Origin: an uncultured Bacteroidales bacterium
GTDB taxonomy: Bacteria > Bacteroidota > Bacteroidia > Bacteroidales > UBA4417
Reading direction: 5' to 3'
DNA length: 59,593 bases
NCBI GenBank assembly: GCA_903913645.1
Contig: CAIWMA010000572.1
Location: 1-59,593 of the forward strand
Position numbers and translations under genes: made by a program
In this document: positions 33,233 through 42,638 of the stretch, piece after piece
Layout of the letters: each line of letters opens with the position of its first letter
How positions within the stretch are numbered: the first letter of the stretch is position 1
The notes under the pieces: model-generated
Told to the model about the DNA's origin: nothing
Databases searched by the model: none
What the model saw: the letters and a program-made list of their open reading frames with translations, nothing else

Positions 33233-34135
33233 ATGAAACAAATTATCACCTCTCTGTTAATTATGTTGGTTGCATTTCAACTGACGGCACAAAATAAAAT
33301 AGTGGTTTTTCAAACCGATTTCGGATTAAAAGATGGCGCCGTTTCTGCAATGAAAGGCGTTGCTTCAAGTGTTTCGCCTGATTTAAAATTATTCGATCTC
33401 ACACACGAAATTCCCGCTTACAATATTTGGGAAGCGGCTTATCGCCTGGTACAAACAGCTCCGTACTGGCCTGCAGGAACCGTTTTTGTTTCGGTGGTTG
33501 ATCCGGGAGTGGGCACCAGCCGGAAATCGGTGGTATTAAAAACAAACAGCGGCCATTTTTTCGTTACACCCGATAACGGCACGCTTACTTTGGTTGCCGA
33601 AAGTATGGGCATTGCCGAAATCAGGGAAATTGATGAAGCTGTTAACCGGAGAGCAAATTCCGAAAAATCATACACATTTCATGGCCGTGATGTATATGCT
33701 TATACAGCTGCCAGGTTAGCTGCAGGTGCAATTACTTTCGAACAGGTTGGTAAAGAATTGCCAAAACAAGTGGTGAGTATCCCTTATCAGAAAGCCGTGC
33801 TGGAAGGGAAAAAATTGAAAGGCAACATTTCAATTCTCGATATCCAATACGGAAACATCTGGACCAACATCACAGCCGATTTGGTCAAGCAACTCAATCC
33901 GCAATATGGCGATCTTCTGCATGTAGTTATTTATCATGATAAAACTAAAGTATTTGAAGGCAATGCACCTTACAGTCAGACCTTTGGCGCAGTTGCAAAA
34001 GGAATGCCCTTATCCTATCTGAACAGCCTGATGCAATTATCGTTTGCGTTAAATCAGGGAAGCTTTGCAAAACTTTATAAGATTGAAAGCGGAAATAACT
34101 GGAATGTAGAAGTTACCGTTGTTACGAAAAAATAG
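33233..34135 (+). CDS. Exported SAM hydroxide adenosyltransferase (SAM hydrolase, DUF62)
   Basis: 300 residues. The N-terminus MKQIITSLLIMLVAFQLTAQ is a signal peptide, so the enzyme should be periplasmic. The mature part has the DUF62/fluorinase fold: VFQTDFGLKDGAVSAMKG, FDLTHEIPAYNIWEAA, SVVDPGVGTSR, VTPDNGTLTLV and FHGRDVYAYTAARLA. The conserved Asp of TDFG and Asp-Asn of TPDNG are present. The family splits S-adenosylmethionine with water to adenosine and methionine. Such an enzyme outside the cytoplasm is odd, because SAM is normally an intracellular cofactor. It could salvage SAM or another adenosyl compound taken up through the outer membrane. It directly precedes the SAM riboswitch of metH. 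Confidence 0.85.
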   Translation: MKQIITSLLIMLVAFQLTAQNKIVVFQTDFGLKDGAVSAMKGVASSVSPDLKLFDLTHEIPAYNIWEAAYRLVQTAPYWPAGTVFVSVVDPGVGTSRKSVVLKTNSGHFFVTPDNGTLTLVAESMGIAEIREIDEAVNRRANSEKSYTFHGRDVYAYTAARLAAGAITFEQVGKELPKQVVSIPYQKAVLEGKKLKGNISILDIQYGNIWTNITADLVKQLNPQYGDLLHVVIYHDKTKVFEGNAPYSQTFGAVAKGMPLSYLNSLMQLSFALNQGSFAKLYKIESGNNWNVEVTVVTKK

Positions 34136-34286
34136 CTTTTTCGTTCTAATTCGTTAAATAAGATTTCCCGAAATCCGGTTTTACCTTTGATACAAGCATA
34201 TAAGCTTGATTATCAACGAACTAAGTTATCGTTTGTCCTGGAACAAAATCTGTTCGAAGTCATGCGCTAAAATATCTATACTTTCA

Positions 34287-34294
34287 TATCTTTG
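34287..34294 (+). promoter_or_regulatory. -7 box (TATCTTTG) of the SAM-riboswitch metH unit
   Basis: An exact TAnnTTTG match followed by C. The start of RNA would be about 34301, some 30 nt before the riboswitch P1 stem. This supports a separate metH transcript. Confidence 0.6.
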
Positions 34295-34331
34295 CATCTT
34301 CAAATATTCCTTTCACACTAAGGAGGTTTGA

Positions 34332-34440
34332 GTTATACAGAAGGGGGGAGAGAACAGGCTCACTGAACCTCTGGCAACCACCACCACATGGTGTGTAAGG
34401 TGCCAATACCTGATCCCGATACTAATCGGGAGATTATAAT
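34332..34440 (+). promoter_or_regulatory. SAM-I (S-box) riboswitch
   Basis: The core is unmistakable: GAACAGGCT (34352-34360), CTCTGGCAACC (34369-34379, kink-turn side), AAGGTGCCAATACCT (34397-34411) and CGGGAGAT (34427-34434). P1 pairs GTTATA (34332-34337) with TATAAT (34435-34440), and P3/P4 hairpins are seen at CCACCACATGGTG and TCCCGATACTAATCGGGA. It binds S-adenosylmethionine and lowers metH expression. The expression platform (34441-34549) has AACACA/TGTGTT outer pairing and a further hairpin, but no U-rich terminator, so control could be translational. Confidence 0.88.
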
Positions 34441-34504
34441 TAAAACACACTCCTGCTCCCGGAATACGGAGAAACTGAATGTGTTAAGTTTAAAACTTCT
34501 GCCG

Positions 34505-34529
34505 TGCTGCTTTGTTTAAGTAAGCAGCA
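34505..34529 (+). promoter_or_regulatory. Hairpin in the metH leader
   Basis: TGCTGCTT and AAGCAGCA form an 8-bp stem with a 9-nt loop, 20 bp before the metH ATG. There is no U tract. It could be part of the riboswitch expression platform near the ribosome binding region. Confidence 0.5.
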
Positions 34530-34549
34530 GTGTAAAACATATAGGTAAG

Positions 34550-37500
34550 ATGATTGAAAAGGAAAATATATATAAGGTTTTAGAAAATCGCGTTTTAGTG
34601 CTTGATGGTGCCATGGGCACTATGATTCAGCGTTTTAAACTTAAAGATTCGGATTACCGCGGAGAGCGGTTTGCCACGCATCCTATCGATCTGAAAGGCT
34701 GCAACGATTTACTTTCCCTCACGAAACCAAATGTAATCAGCGAAATTCACCAGGCTTATCTTGAGGCCGGAGCTGATATTATTGAAACCAATACGTTTAA
34801 TGCCACTTCGGTTTCTATGGCTGATTACCAGCTGGAACCTAATGTATATGAAATGAATGTGGCTTCCGCAAAAATTGCAGTTGTTGAAGCAGAAAAGTTC
34901 ACAGCGCTTAATCCAAACAAACCTCGCTTTGTAGCAGGAGCCGTTGGTCCTACCAGCAAAACAGCTAGCATGTCGCCCGATGTAAACGATCCCGGATTTC
35001 GTGCCGTAAGTTATGATCAGCTTAAGGATTCATATAAAGAACAAATTCGCGGATTGATCGACGGCGGAGTAGATTTACTTCTGGTAGAAACCATTTTTGA
35101 TACGTTGAATGCAAAAGCTGCACTTTATGCTATAAATGAAGTTCTTGCAGAACGAGACTTCCGCCTTCCGGTTATGGTTTCGGGAACTATCACCGATGCC
35201 AGCGGCCGAACTCTTTCCGGGCAAACTACTGAAGCATTCCTGAATTCAGTTTCTCATATTGATCTTTTGAGCGTTGGCTTTAACTGTTCATTAGGTGCTG
35301 AGCAGCTTAATCCATTTATTGAAGAACTTTCAAGGAAAGCGCCATTTTATGTAAGCGCGTATCCAAATGCCGGCCTGCCAAACCAATTCGGGGAATATGA
35401 TGAATCACCTCTGCAAATGGCACATCATATTCAGCCTATTCTTACTAATAAATCGGTAAACATTATTGGCGGTTGTTGCGGCACCACGCCGGAACATATC
35501 AGGGAACTTTGTAAAGTAGCCGAACAATCTACGCCAAGGCATATCCCTACAATTCCTAAATATTTGCGGCTCAGCGGCCTTGAGCCATTGATGGTTTTCG
35601 AGAACAGCAATTTTATCAATATCGGTGAACGGACCAACGTTTCCGGATCAAAGAAATTTGCACGGCTTATCCGCGAAGAAAAATACGATGAAGCACTTTC
35701 AGTTGCCCGCCAGCAGGTGGATTCAGGCGCGCAGGTGTTGGATATCAATATGGACGATGCCTTGCTGGATGCCAAGCGTGAAATGACGCGCTATCTGCAC
35801 TTGCTTATGGCAGAACCTGAAATTGCCAGGGTGCCGATTATGATCGACTCTTCGAAATGGGAAGTTATCGAAGCAGGCTTGAAATGCCTTCAAGGCAAAG
35901 CCATTGTGAATTCCATCAGCATGAAGGAAGGCGAAGACGCTTTCAGGGAACATGCGCGAAAAATAAGGAATTACGGCGCAGCCATGGTGGTTATGGCTTT
36001 TGACGAAGATGGCCAGGCCAGCACGCTCGAACGCCGGAAAGAAATCTGCTCACGGGCTTATCATATTCTTGTTGATGAAATCGGGGTTCCACCCGAAGAT
36101 ATTATTTTCGATCCGAATATCCTGGCTATTGCAACCGGCATTGAAGAACATAATAATTACGCAGTCGATTTTATTGAAACCATTAAATGGATCAAGCAAA
36201 ATCTTCCGTATGCAAGGATCAGCGGCGGCATAAGCAATCTTTCGTTTTCGTTCCGGGGAAATGATGCATTACGCGAAGCCATGCATTCGGCCTTTCTGTA
36301 TCATGCCATAAAAGCCGGTATGGATATGGGAATTGTAAATGCGGGAAACCTGCCGGTTTATGATGATATTCCTGCTGACTTACTTGAACTTATTGAGGAT
36401 GTTCTCTTTAACCGCAGGCACGATTCAACCGAAAGGCTGATTGATTATGCCTCAAAAATGAAAGCGACGGAAAAGACCGAAGCAGCTGCAAAAGCATGGC
36501 GCGGACTTCCTGTAAACGAGCGATTAACCTATGCTTTGGTTCATGGATTGGATGCTGATGTAGCAACCGATGTGGAAGAAGCACGACCACATTTTAGCAG
36601 GGCACTCGAAGTTATTGAAGGCCCGCTGATGGCCGGAATGAACGTAGTTGGCGATCTGTTTGGAGCCGGCAAAATGTTCCTGCCACAAGTAGTAAAAAGT
36701 GCCCGTGTAATGAAAAAAGCAGTTGCCGTTTTGCTGCCTTATATTGAAGCTGAAAAAATAGTAGGTGAAAATAACAAAGCTGGAAAAATCCTGATGGCTA
36801 CAGTAAAAGGTGATGTTCACGATATTGGTAAAAATATTGTCGGAGTAGTCCTAGGCTGCAACAATTATGAAGTTATTGACCTTGGCGTGATGGTTCATGC
36901 TGAGAAAATCCTGGATGCAGCTATTAAGGAAAATGTTGATATTATTGGATTGTCGGGCCTGATCACACCTTCATTGGAGGAAATGGCTTTTGTAGCTTCA
37001 GAAATGGAACGCAGAGGATTTACTATTCCTTTGCTGATTGGCGGCGCCACTACTAGTGAAATGCATACAGCTGTGAAGATTGCGCCCGAATACCATAACC
37101 CGGTTATACACGTTCGTGATGCTTCAAGAGCAACCGGGGTTGTAGCAGCTCTGCTTTCGGCTGATGGCAAAAAACCTTTCATCGATTCAGTTACCGAAAA
37201 GTATTCAGTATTACGTCAAAAACACGAAAGTACAAGGGCTGGCGTTACATACGTTTCTCTGGAAAAGGCACGGGCTAACAAATTCAAAATGGATTGGAGC
37301 AGCTTCAAACCTGTTAAACCTTCATTTTTAGGCGTAAAGCATGTTGATAATTTTCCTTTGCTAGAAATCAGTAAATATATCGACTGGACCTTCTTCTTCC
37401 ATGCATGGAAAATCAGCGGGAAATACCCGGCAATATTTGATGATCCGTTGAAAGGCGTTGAAGCACTTAAACTTTTCAATGATGCCCAGGTAATGCTGAA

Positions 37501-38212
37501 ACAGATCATTGATAAGAAAATGGTACAGGCAAACGGCGTTTTCGGATTCTTTGAAACGAATGCGATAGGCGACAGTATTGAGCTAAACCTTGAAGGGAAC
37601 AAAAAAACAATGCTTCATTTCCTGCGTAACGAAGAGGAAAAAGAACCAGGAATTCCAAATCTTTCACTCGCCGATTTTATTGCGCCAAAACAAACCGGCT
37701 ATCCCGATTATATTGGTCTATTTGCTGTAACTGCAGGTCTTGGAATCGAGAAATGGGTGAAAGAATATGAAGATGAAAACGACGACTACAATGCCATTAT
37801 GGTTAAAATTCTTGCCGACAGGCTTGCTGAAGCTTTTGCCGAGTTGCTGCATGATATAGTCCGTAAGGAATATTGGGGTTATGCCAAAGATGAAAATCTG
37901 ACTATTGAAGAAATCATTCATGAAGGCTATGCAGGTATTCGCCCGGCTCCGGGTTACCCGGCTTGTCCGGAACACAGCGAAAAAGGTACTATTTTCAATT
38001 TGCTTGAAGCCAATAAAACCGGAATTACGCTCACTGAAAATTTTTCCATGTATCCGGCGGCTGCCGTAAGCGGGTATTATTTTGCCAACCCCGATTCACA
38101 ATATTTTGCCATCAGCCGCATAAGTCGCGAACAAGTTGAAGATTATGCTTCGCGAAAGAATTTAACCGTTAAAGAAGTCGAAAGGTTGCTGGCTTCAAAT
38201 CTGAATTATTGA
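34550..38212 (+). CDS. metH: Cobalamin-dependent methionine synthase
   Basis: 1220 residues, full length. Homocysteine domain (~1-330) with zinc-site [10 protein letters not shown]. Pterin (methyltetrahydrofolate) domain (~345-610) with [17 protein letters not shown] and VLDINMDD. B12 cap and binding domains (~650-880) include [12 protein letters not shown], in which His757 is the lower cobalt ligand. The AdoMet activation domain (~900-1220) carries [15 protein letters not shown]. The enzyme moves the methyl group of 5-methyltetrahydrofolate to homocysteine through methylcobalamin in the cytoplasm. It is controlled by the SAM-I riboswitch upstream. MetF follows after a repeat tract and supplies its methyl donor. 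There are no cobalamin riboswitches nearby. Confidence 0.97.
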   Translation: MIEKENIYKVLENRVLVLDGAMGTMIQRFKLKDSDYRGERFATHPIDLKGCNDLLSLTKPNVISEIHQAYLEAGADIIETNTFNATSVSMADYQLEPNVYEMNVASAKIAVVEAEKFTALNPNKPRFVAGAVGPTSKTASMSPDVNDPGFRAVSYDQLKDSYKEQIRGLIDGGVDLLLVETIFDTLNAKAALYAINEVLAERDFRLPVMVSGTITDASGRTLSGQTTEAFLNSVSHIDLLSVGFNCSLGAEQLNPFIEELSRKAPFYVSAYPNAGLPNQFGEYDESPLQMAHHIQPILTNKSVNIIGGCCGTTPEHIRELCKVAEQSTPRHIPTIPKYLRLSGLEPLMVFENSNFINIGERTNVSGSKKFARLIREEKYDEALSVARQQVDSGAQVLDINMDDALLDAKREMTRYLHLLMAEPEIARVPIMIDSSKWEVIEAGLKCLQGKAIVNSISMKEGEDAFREHARKIRNYGAAMVVMAFDEDGQASTLERRKEICSRAYHILVDEIGVPPEDIIFDPNILAIATGIEEHNNYAVDFIETIKWIKQNLPYARISGGISNLSFSFRGNDALREAMHSAFLYHAIKAGMDMGIVNAGNLPVYDDIPADLLELIEDVLFNRRHDSTERLIDYASKMKATEKTEAAAKAWRGLPVNERLTYALVHGLDADVATDVEEARPHFSRALEVIEGPLMAGMNVVGDLFGAGKMFLPQVVKSARVMKKAVAVLLPYIEAEKIVGENNKAGKILMATVKGDVHDIGKNIVGVVLGCNNYEVIDLGVMVHAEKILDAAIKENVDIIGLSGLITPSLEEMAFVASEMERRGFTIPLLIGGATTSEMHTAVKIAPEYHNPVIHVRDASRATGVVAALLSADGKKPFIDSVTEKYSVLRQKHESTRAGVTYVSLEKARANKFKMDWSSFKPVKPSFLGVKHVDNFPLLEISKYIDWTFFFHAWKISGKYPAIFDDPLKGVEALKLFNDAQVMLKQIIDKKMVQANGVFGFFETNAIGDSIELNLEGNKKTMLHFLRNEEEKEPGIPNLSLADFIAPKQTGYPDYIGLFAVTAGLGIEKWVKEYEDENDDYNAIMVKILADRLAEAFAELLHDIVRKEYWGYAKDENLTIEEIIHEGYAGIRPAPGYPACPEHSEKGTIFNLLEANKTGITLTENFSMYPAAAVSGYYFANPDSQYFAISRISREQVEDYASRKNLTVKEVERLLASNLNY

Positions 38213-38221
38213 GAAAAGGCT

Positions 38222-38306
38222 AGGAGTCAGGAGTTGGAAGTCGGAAGTCAGAAGTCGGAAGTCGGAAGACAGAAAATTGAAGACAGAAGTAGGAAGTAGG
38301 GATTGG
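38222..38306. repeat. Degenerate tandem repeat GGAAGTCGGAAGTC-type after metH
   Basis: About nine units of GGAAGTCR or RGAAGACA begin 10 bp after the metH stop. An inverted copy lies at 38411-38443, so the region between can fold back. Confidence 0.75.
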
Positions 38307-38410
38307 AAAAATGATGATGACTTAGACGAAATTGAAATGATTGATCAAAACAGAAAATACTAATTACTGTAATTAAAAGATTTGTTGTTACGAATAAATC
38401 TGGACCAAAG

Positions 38411-38443
38411 AGTCTTCCGACTTCTGTCTTCGGACTTCCAACC
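38411..38443. repeat. Inverted copy of the post-metH repeat
   Basis: AGTCTTCCGACTTCTGTCTT is the reverse complement of units at 38222-38306. Together they form long imperfect inverted arms around a ~100-bp spacer ahead of metF. Confidence 0.65.
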
Positions 38444-38492
38444 TTTTTAATTTCACAATAATCAGAATAAAACATACAAGAAGAACCATCCC

Positions 38493-39449
38493 ATGAAAGT
38501 CACTGAATATATTGCACAGAGTAAAGGAAAAACACTTTTTACATTTGAATTGCTTCCGCCGCTTAAAGGCGAAAATATCAATTCGATATACCAGACTATT
38601 GATCCGCTGATTGAGTTCAATCCTTCATTTATTGATGTTACATATCATCGTGAAGAAGTTATTTTTAAAGAACGCGAAGACGGCCTGCTCGAGCGAAGAA
38701 CCGTTCGCAAAAGGCCTGGGACCGTTGGTATTACTGCCGCCATCAAATTTAAATATGGTATTGATGTAGTTCCACACCTGATATGTGGAGGCTTCAGCCT
38801 GGAAGAAACCGAAAACGCACTTATCGACCTGCAGTTCCTCGGAATTGATAATATTTTGCTCATTAGGGGCGATAATTTAAAAGGCGAAAAACAATTTAAA
38901 CCTCAGAGTGACGGGCATCGATATGCCGTTGACCTGGTGAAACAGGTTATCAGGCTTAACAACGGGATTTTTCTTGAAGAAGATATCCTGAATCCGGTGC
39001 CGACAAACTTCTGTATCGGTGTTGGCGGTTATCCCGAAAAACACCTGGAATCGCCAAACCTGGCTACCGATTTGCAGTATCTGAAAGCAAAAGTGGATGC
39101 CGGGGCAGATTATATTGTTACCCAGATGTTTTTCGATAATGCGAAATATTTTGAATTTGAAAAAGCCTGCCGCGAAACAGGTATCACAGTTCCTATTATT
39201 CCGGGGTTAAAACCGCTTTCAATGAAATCGCAACTTTCCACATTGCCACGCACATTTTCGATTGATATTCCGGAAGAACTTGTTTCGGCAGTTGATAAGT
39301 GTACTGATAATCAGCAAGTACGGCAGGTTGGCGTTGAATGGGCCATTAAACAATCGAAAGAGTTGATTAAATTTGGAGTGCCTGTGCTTCACTTTTATAC
39401 TATGGGGAAATCGGATAACATCTGTAAAATTGCAAAGGCGGTTTTCTAA
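38493..39449 (+). CDS. metF: 5,10-methylenetetrahydrofolate reductase
   Basis: 318 residues. The TIM-barrel FAD protein starts FTFELLPPLKGENI (~16-29), includes the catalytic Glu of FELLPP, and then FIDVTYHRE, NILLIRGD, IGVGGYPEKHLE and DAGADYIVTQMFFDN, the folate- and FAD-binding elements. It reduces methylenetetrahydrofolate to 5-methyltetrahydrofolate for MetH. The length matches bacterial MetF without the eukaryotic regulatory domain. It lies 280 bp after metH, with an inverted repeat between, so it is either part of the same long transcript or has an unseen promoter. I see no separate S-box before it. A terminator follows at 39505-39529. Confidence 0.95.
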   Translation: MKVTEYIAQSKGKTLFTFELLPPLKGENINSIYQTIDPLIEFNPSFIDVTYHREEVIFKEREDGLLERRTVRKRPGTVGITAAIKFKYGIDVVPHLICGGFSLEETENALIDLQFLGIDNILLIRGDNLKGEKQFKPQSDGHRYAVDLVKQVIRLNNGIFLEEDILNPVPTNFCIGVGGYPEKHLESPNLATDLQYLKAKVDAGADYIVTQMFFDNAKYFEFEKACRETGITVPIIPGLKPLSMKSQLSTLPRTFSIDIPEELVSAVDKCTDNQQVRQVGVEWAIKQSKELIKFGVPVLHFYTMGKSDNICKIAKAVF

Positions 39450-39504
39450 TTCATTTTGCCCGAAGTGGACCGCAATTGTTTGCAATTTGATGTTTCAAAA
39501 ATAG

Positions 39505-39529
39505 AAAGGCAGACTTTAAAGCCTTTTTT
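39505..39529 (+). terminator. Terminator of metF
   Basis: AAAGGC and GCCTTT form a 6-bp stem with a 10-nt loop, with six U at 39524-39529. It lies 56 bp after the metF stop and directly abuts the next -7 box. Confidence 0.75.
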
Positions 39530-39530
39530 C

Positions 39531-39538
39531 TACATTTG
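39531..39538 (+). promoter_or_regulatory. -7 box (TACATTTG) of the GGGP synthase gene
   Basis: An exact TAnnTTTG match followed by C, 18 bp before the ATG at 39556. The terminator of metF is packed against it, so the -33 region falls within the terminator. Confidence 0.65.
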
Positions 39539-39555
39539 CGCTTTAAACGCAACCA

Positions 39556-40305
39556 ATGTCAATTTACCAGGATATTCTCAGTCGTACGGAACTAGGCAGG
39601 AAACAGCTTGCTGTTCTTGTAGATCCAGATAAATTACTGAATATAGAGGTAGAAAGTATCGCCATTAATGCCGCTAAATCCGGAGTCGATTACTTTTTCG
39701 TTGGAGGAAGCCTGTTGGTTAATAATGAACTGGATCAATGCATTAAAACGATGAAAGCAAATAGCGAAATTCCTGTAATCCTTTTTCCCGGTAACAATAT
39801 GCAACTGAGTTGGAAAGCCGATGCCATTCTGTTTCTCTCTCTAATCAGCGGTCGCAACGCCGAAATGCTTATTGGCCGTCATGTAATTGCGGCACCATAC
39901 CTGAAACTCAGTCCGCTCGAAGTTATTTCCTGCGGGTATATGCTGATCGAAAGCGGCAAATCCACAGCTGTACAGTATATGAGTAATACCATGCCAATTC
40001 CGTCGGATAAACTGGATATCGCCATCTGCACAGCAATGGCCGGCGAAATGCTGGGGTTAAAAATGATTTACCTCGAAGCCGGAAGCGGCGCACAATACAG
40101 CATTCCGATTCCAATGATTGAACAAGTGAAACAAAATTTAACAATTCCTTTAATAGCAGGCGGTGGTTTACGTACTCCTGAAAAAGCCAGTGAGGCCGCC
40201 GTTGCAGGCGCTGACATTATTGTGATAGGAAATGCATTTGAAAAAAACTCCGGCCTGATTTGCGAAATGGCTGATGCGGTGCATAAGGCACCGAAAATTA
40301 TATAA
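39556..40305 (+). CDS. Geranylgeranylglyceryl phosphate synthase-like enzyme (PcrB/GGGPS family)
   Basis: 249 residues forming a TIM barrel. Family motifs: LAVLVDPDKL (~20-29), VDYFFVGGSLLV, LFPGNNMQLS, ICTAMAGEMLGLKMIYLEAGSGA and AGGGLRTPEKA (phosphate site). This family joins glycerol-1-phosphate to a prenyl chain with an ether bond. In archaea it starts membrane lipid synthesis; in Bacillus PcrB uses heptaprenyl diphosphate. Bacteroidota encode group II homologues whose products are little studied. Chain length cannot be read here. No glycerol-1-phosphate dehydrogenase is in the window. It has its own promoter and lies 27 bp before the S9 peptidase gene. Confidence 0.86.
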   Translation: MSIYQDILSRTELGRKQLAVLVDPDKLLNIEVESIAINAAKSGVDYFFVGGSLLVNNELDQCIKTMKANSEIPVILFPGNNMQLSWKADAILFLSLISGRNAEMLIGRHVIAAPYLKLSPLEVISCGYMLIESGKSTAVQYMSNTMPIPSDKLDIAICTAMAGEMLGLKMIYLEAGSGAQYSIPIPMIEQVKQNLTIPLIAGGGLRTPEKASEAAVAGADIIVIGNAFEKNSGLICEMADAVHKAPKII

Positions 40306-40332
40306 TTCAACAAAATTCCAGAATCAATATTT

Positions 40333-42465
40333 ATGAATAAAAAAATCACCTCCACCCTACTGGCATTACTCTTAATGCTTGGTTCACACTTATTTGCACA
40401 ACAAAAACAACTGGCAATTGAGGACCTGATGAACAGGAAACTTTATCCATCATCGTTGTCAAATATCCAATGGCAGAGCAACAACCTCTTCACTTGGAAC
40501 GCAAATAATTGCGTTGTACAAAGTATAGTAAAAACAGGGATTACTGATACCATTCTTTCGCTTGCCAGACTCAACAAGGTTGTTGAAAAGAACCAGCAGA
40601 AAAAACTGAAAAGCATGCCGGCTTTTAAATGGGAAAGTGAGAATATTTTCAGGTATTCAAATGATTCGAAAATTTTCAGGTTCAACATGCTCACAAGTGA
40701 TCTGATTTTGGTCAACAACTTTGAAAGTGAAGGTGAGAATTCAGAATTTGAGCCAACCTCAGGTCGCATTGCTTTTACAAAAGACAACAACCTTTATGTT
40801 TCCGAAAATGGGAAAACTTTGGCCGTAACCAACGATTCGGAAAAAGGAATTGTAAACGGCAAAACAGTGCACCGCAACGAATTCGGTATTGACGGCGGTA
40901 TCTTCTGGTCGCCGAAAGGAAACCTGCTTGCCTTTTACCGAATGGACGAAACAATGGTAACCGAATATCCTTTGGTGAACATTGACGAACGCGTGGCCAA
41001 AGTTGAATATATCCGCTATCCTATGGCAGGAATGGCAAGCCATCATGTAACAGTTGGAGTATTTGATCCGGTGAAAAACCTGGTTATTTTCCTCAAAACC
41101 GGTGAACCTGCCGAGCAATATCTCACCAACGTAACCTGGAGCCCCGACGAAAAGTATATTTTTATTGCTGTTCTCAACCGCGATCAGAACCATATGTGGT
41201 TGAATAAATATGATGCCACAACCGGTGAATTTGTGAAAACACTTTTTGAAGAAACAGATAACGAATACGTGGAACCTTTGCATGGATTGGATTTCCTGAA
41301 AACCAATCCATCACAATTTCTCTGGCAGAGCCGTCGCGATGGTTTCAACCACTTATATTTATATGATGTTGATGGCAACCTTGTAAAGCAAATCACCAAA
41401 GGCCCGTGGGAAGTTATATCCTATCAGGGATTTGATCCGAAAGAAACTAAAATCTTCTACACCTCCACACAGGAAAGCCCATTGCAGAGGCATTTGTATT
41501 CAGTTGAACTGAAAACAGGAAAGACTTTCAAGTACACTTCAGAAAAAGGAACTCATAATACGCTGGTTTCTCCTGATGGCAAACTGGTTATTGACCGTTT
41601 GAGCAGCCTTGAAATCGGATCGCGCACAACTCTGATTAACGAAAAGGCTGCTGTGGTAAGACTTATCGCGGAAGATGCAAATCCTTTGAAAGACTTCAAA
41701 CTTGGCACAACTTCATTTGTAACTTTAAAAGCTGATGACGGAAGCGATTTATATGGCAGGTTGATTTTACCTGTTGGTTTTGATCCTACAAAAAAATACC
41801 CGACGCTGGTTTATGTATATGGCGGTCCTCATTCGCAATTAGTATCTGATACCTGGCTTGGAGCAGCAAACCTCTATTTCAATTACCTGGCAACCAAAGG
41901 ATATATTGTCTGGACAATGGATAACCATGGAACGTCAAACCGGGGTGCAGATTTTGAACAAATAATTCATCGCCGGCTTGGTGATGTCGAAAGCAATGAC
42001 CAGATGATTGGCGTTAATTACCTGAAATCTTTGCCATATGTTGATGCAACCCGAATGGGTATTGATGGCTGGAGTTATGGTGGATTTATGACGCTGACTT
42101 TGTATTTACGCAATCCCGGGGTTTTTAAAGTTGCGACCTGCGGCGGTCCGGTTATCGACTGGAAGTACTACGAAATCATGTACGGCGAACGCTATATGGA
42201 TACTCCTGAGCAGAATCCTGAAGGATACAAAAAAGCCTGCATCCTGAATTATGTGGATCAGCTTCAAGGCAAGCTGCTGGTGATTCATGGCGGACAGGAT
42301 AATACTGTAGTTTGGCAGAACAGTCTTCAGTTTATCCAGACCTGCATAAAGAAAGGCAAACAAGTAGATTATTTCGTATATCCCCAGCACGAACATAATG
42401 TTAGTGGTACTGACCGGCTTCACCTTTACAGGAAACTGGCTGAATATTACGATCAGAATTTGTAG
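40333..42465 (+). CDS. S9 family peptidase (dipeptidyl peptidase IV type)
   Basis: 710 residues with a signal peptide (~1-23, ending LFAQQ). An eight-bladed beta-propeller fills ~40-460, with DPP4-type EFGIDGGIFWSPKGNLLAFYRMDE and YIRYPMAG. The alpha/beta-hydrolase domain (~480-710) has Ser581 in GWSYGG, Asp656 in GGQDN and His688 in QHEHNVSG, the complete triad. It should release X-Pro dipeptides in the periplasm or on the surface. The propeller Glu-Glu motif that binds the peptide N-terminus is not obvious to me. It follows the GGGP synthase gene by 27 bp and may share its transcript. Confidence 0.9.
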   Translation: MNKKITSTLLALLLMLGSHLFAQQKQLAIEDLMNRKLYPSSLSNIQWQSNNLFTWNANNCVVQSIVKTGITDTILSLARLNKVVEKNQQKKLKSMPAFKWESENIFRYSNDSKIFRFNMLTSDLILVNNFESEGENSEFEPTSGRIAFTKDNNLYVSENGKTLAVTNDSEKGIVNGKTVHRNEFGIDGGIFWSPKGNLLAFYRMDETMVTEYPLVNIDERVAKVEYIRYPMAGMASHHVTVGVFDPVKNLVIFLKTGEPAEQYLTNVTWSPDEKYIFIAVLNRDQNHMWLNKYDATTGEFVKTLFEETDNEYVEPLHGLDFLKTNPSQFLWQSRRDGFNHLYLYDVDGNLVKQITKGPWEVISYQGFDPKETKIFYTSTQESPLQRHLYSVELKTGKTFKYTSEKGTHNTLVSPDGKLVIDRLSSLEIGSRTTLINEKAAVVRLIAEDANPLKDFKLGTTSFVTLKADDGSDLYGRLILPVGFDPTKKYPTLVYVYGGPHSQLVSDTWLGAANLYFNYLATKGYIVWTMDNHGTSNRGADFEQIIHRRLGDVESNDQMIGVNYLKSLPYVDATRMGIDGWSYGGFMTLTLYLRNPGVFKVATCGGPVIDWKYYEIMYGERYMDTPEQNPEGYKKACILNYVDQLQGKLLVIHGGQDNTVVWQNSLQFIQTCIKKGKQVDYFVYPQHEHNVSGTDRLHLYRKLAEYYDQNL

Positions 42466-42638
42466 TTCATTAAGAATTTCATTATCCTGAAGGATTAGAA
42501 TGAAAAAGCAAATCACATAATATCAGCTTTATATATGCTGAACGAATACGCATTTATTCGTTAATGCATTGTTAATATTTCGAAACATATGTACTAATTG
42601 GGATAATTATGTGTTACTTTGTAACATAATAGACCGTT

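Noticed and set aside
34505-34529. Hairpin before metH as an intrinsic terminator
   Set aside because: No U tract follows the stem.
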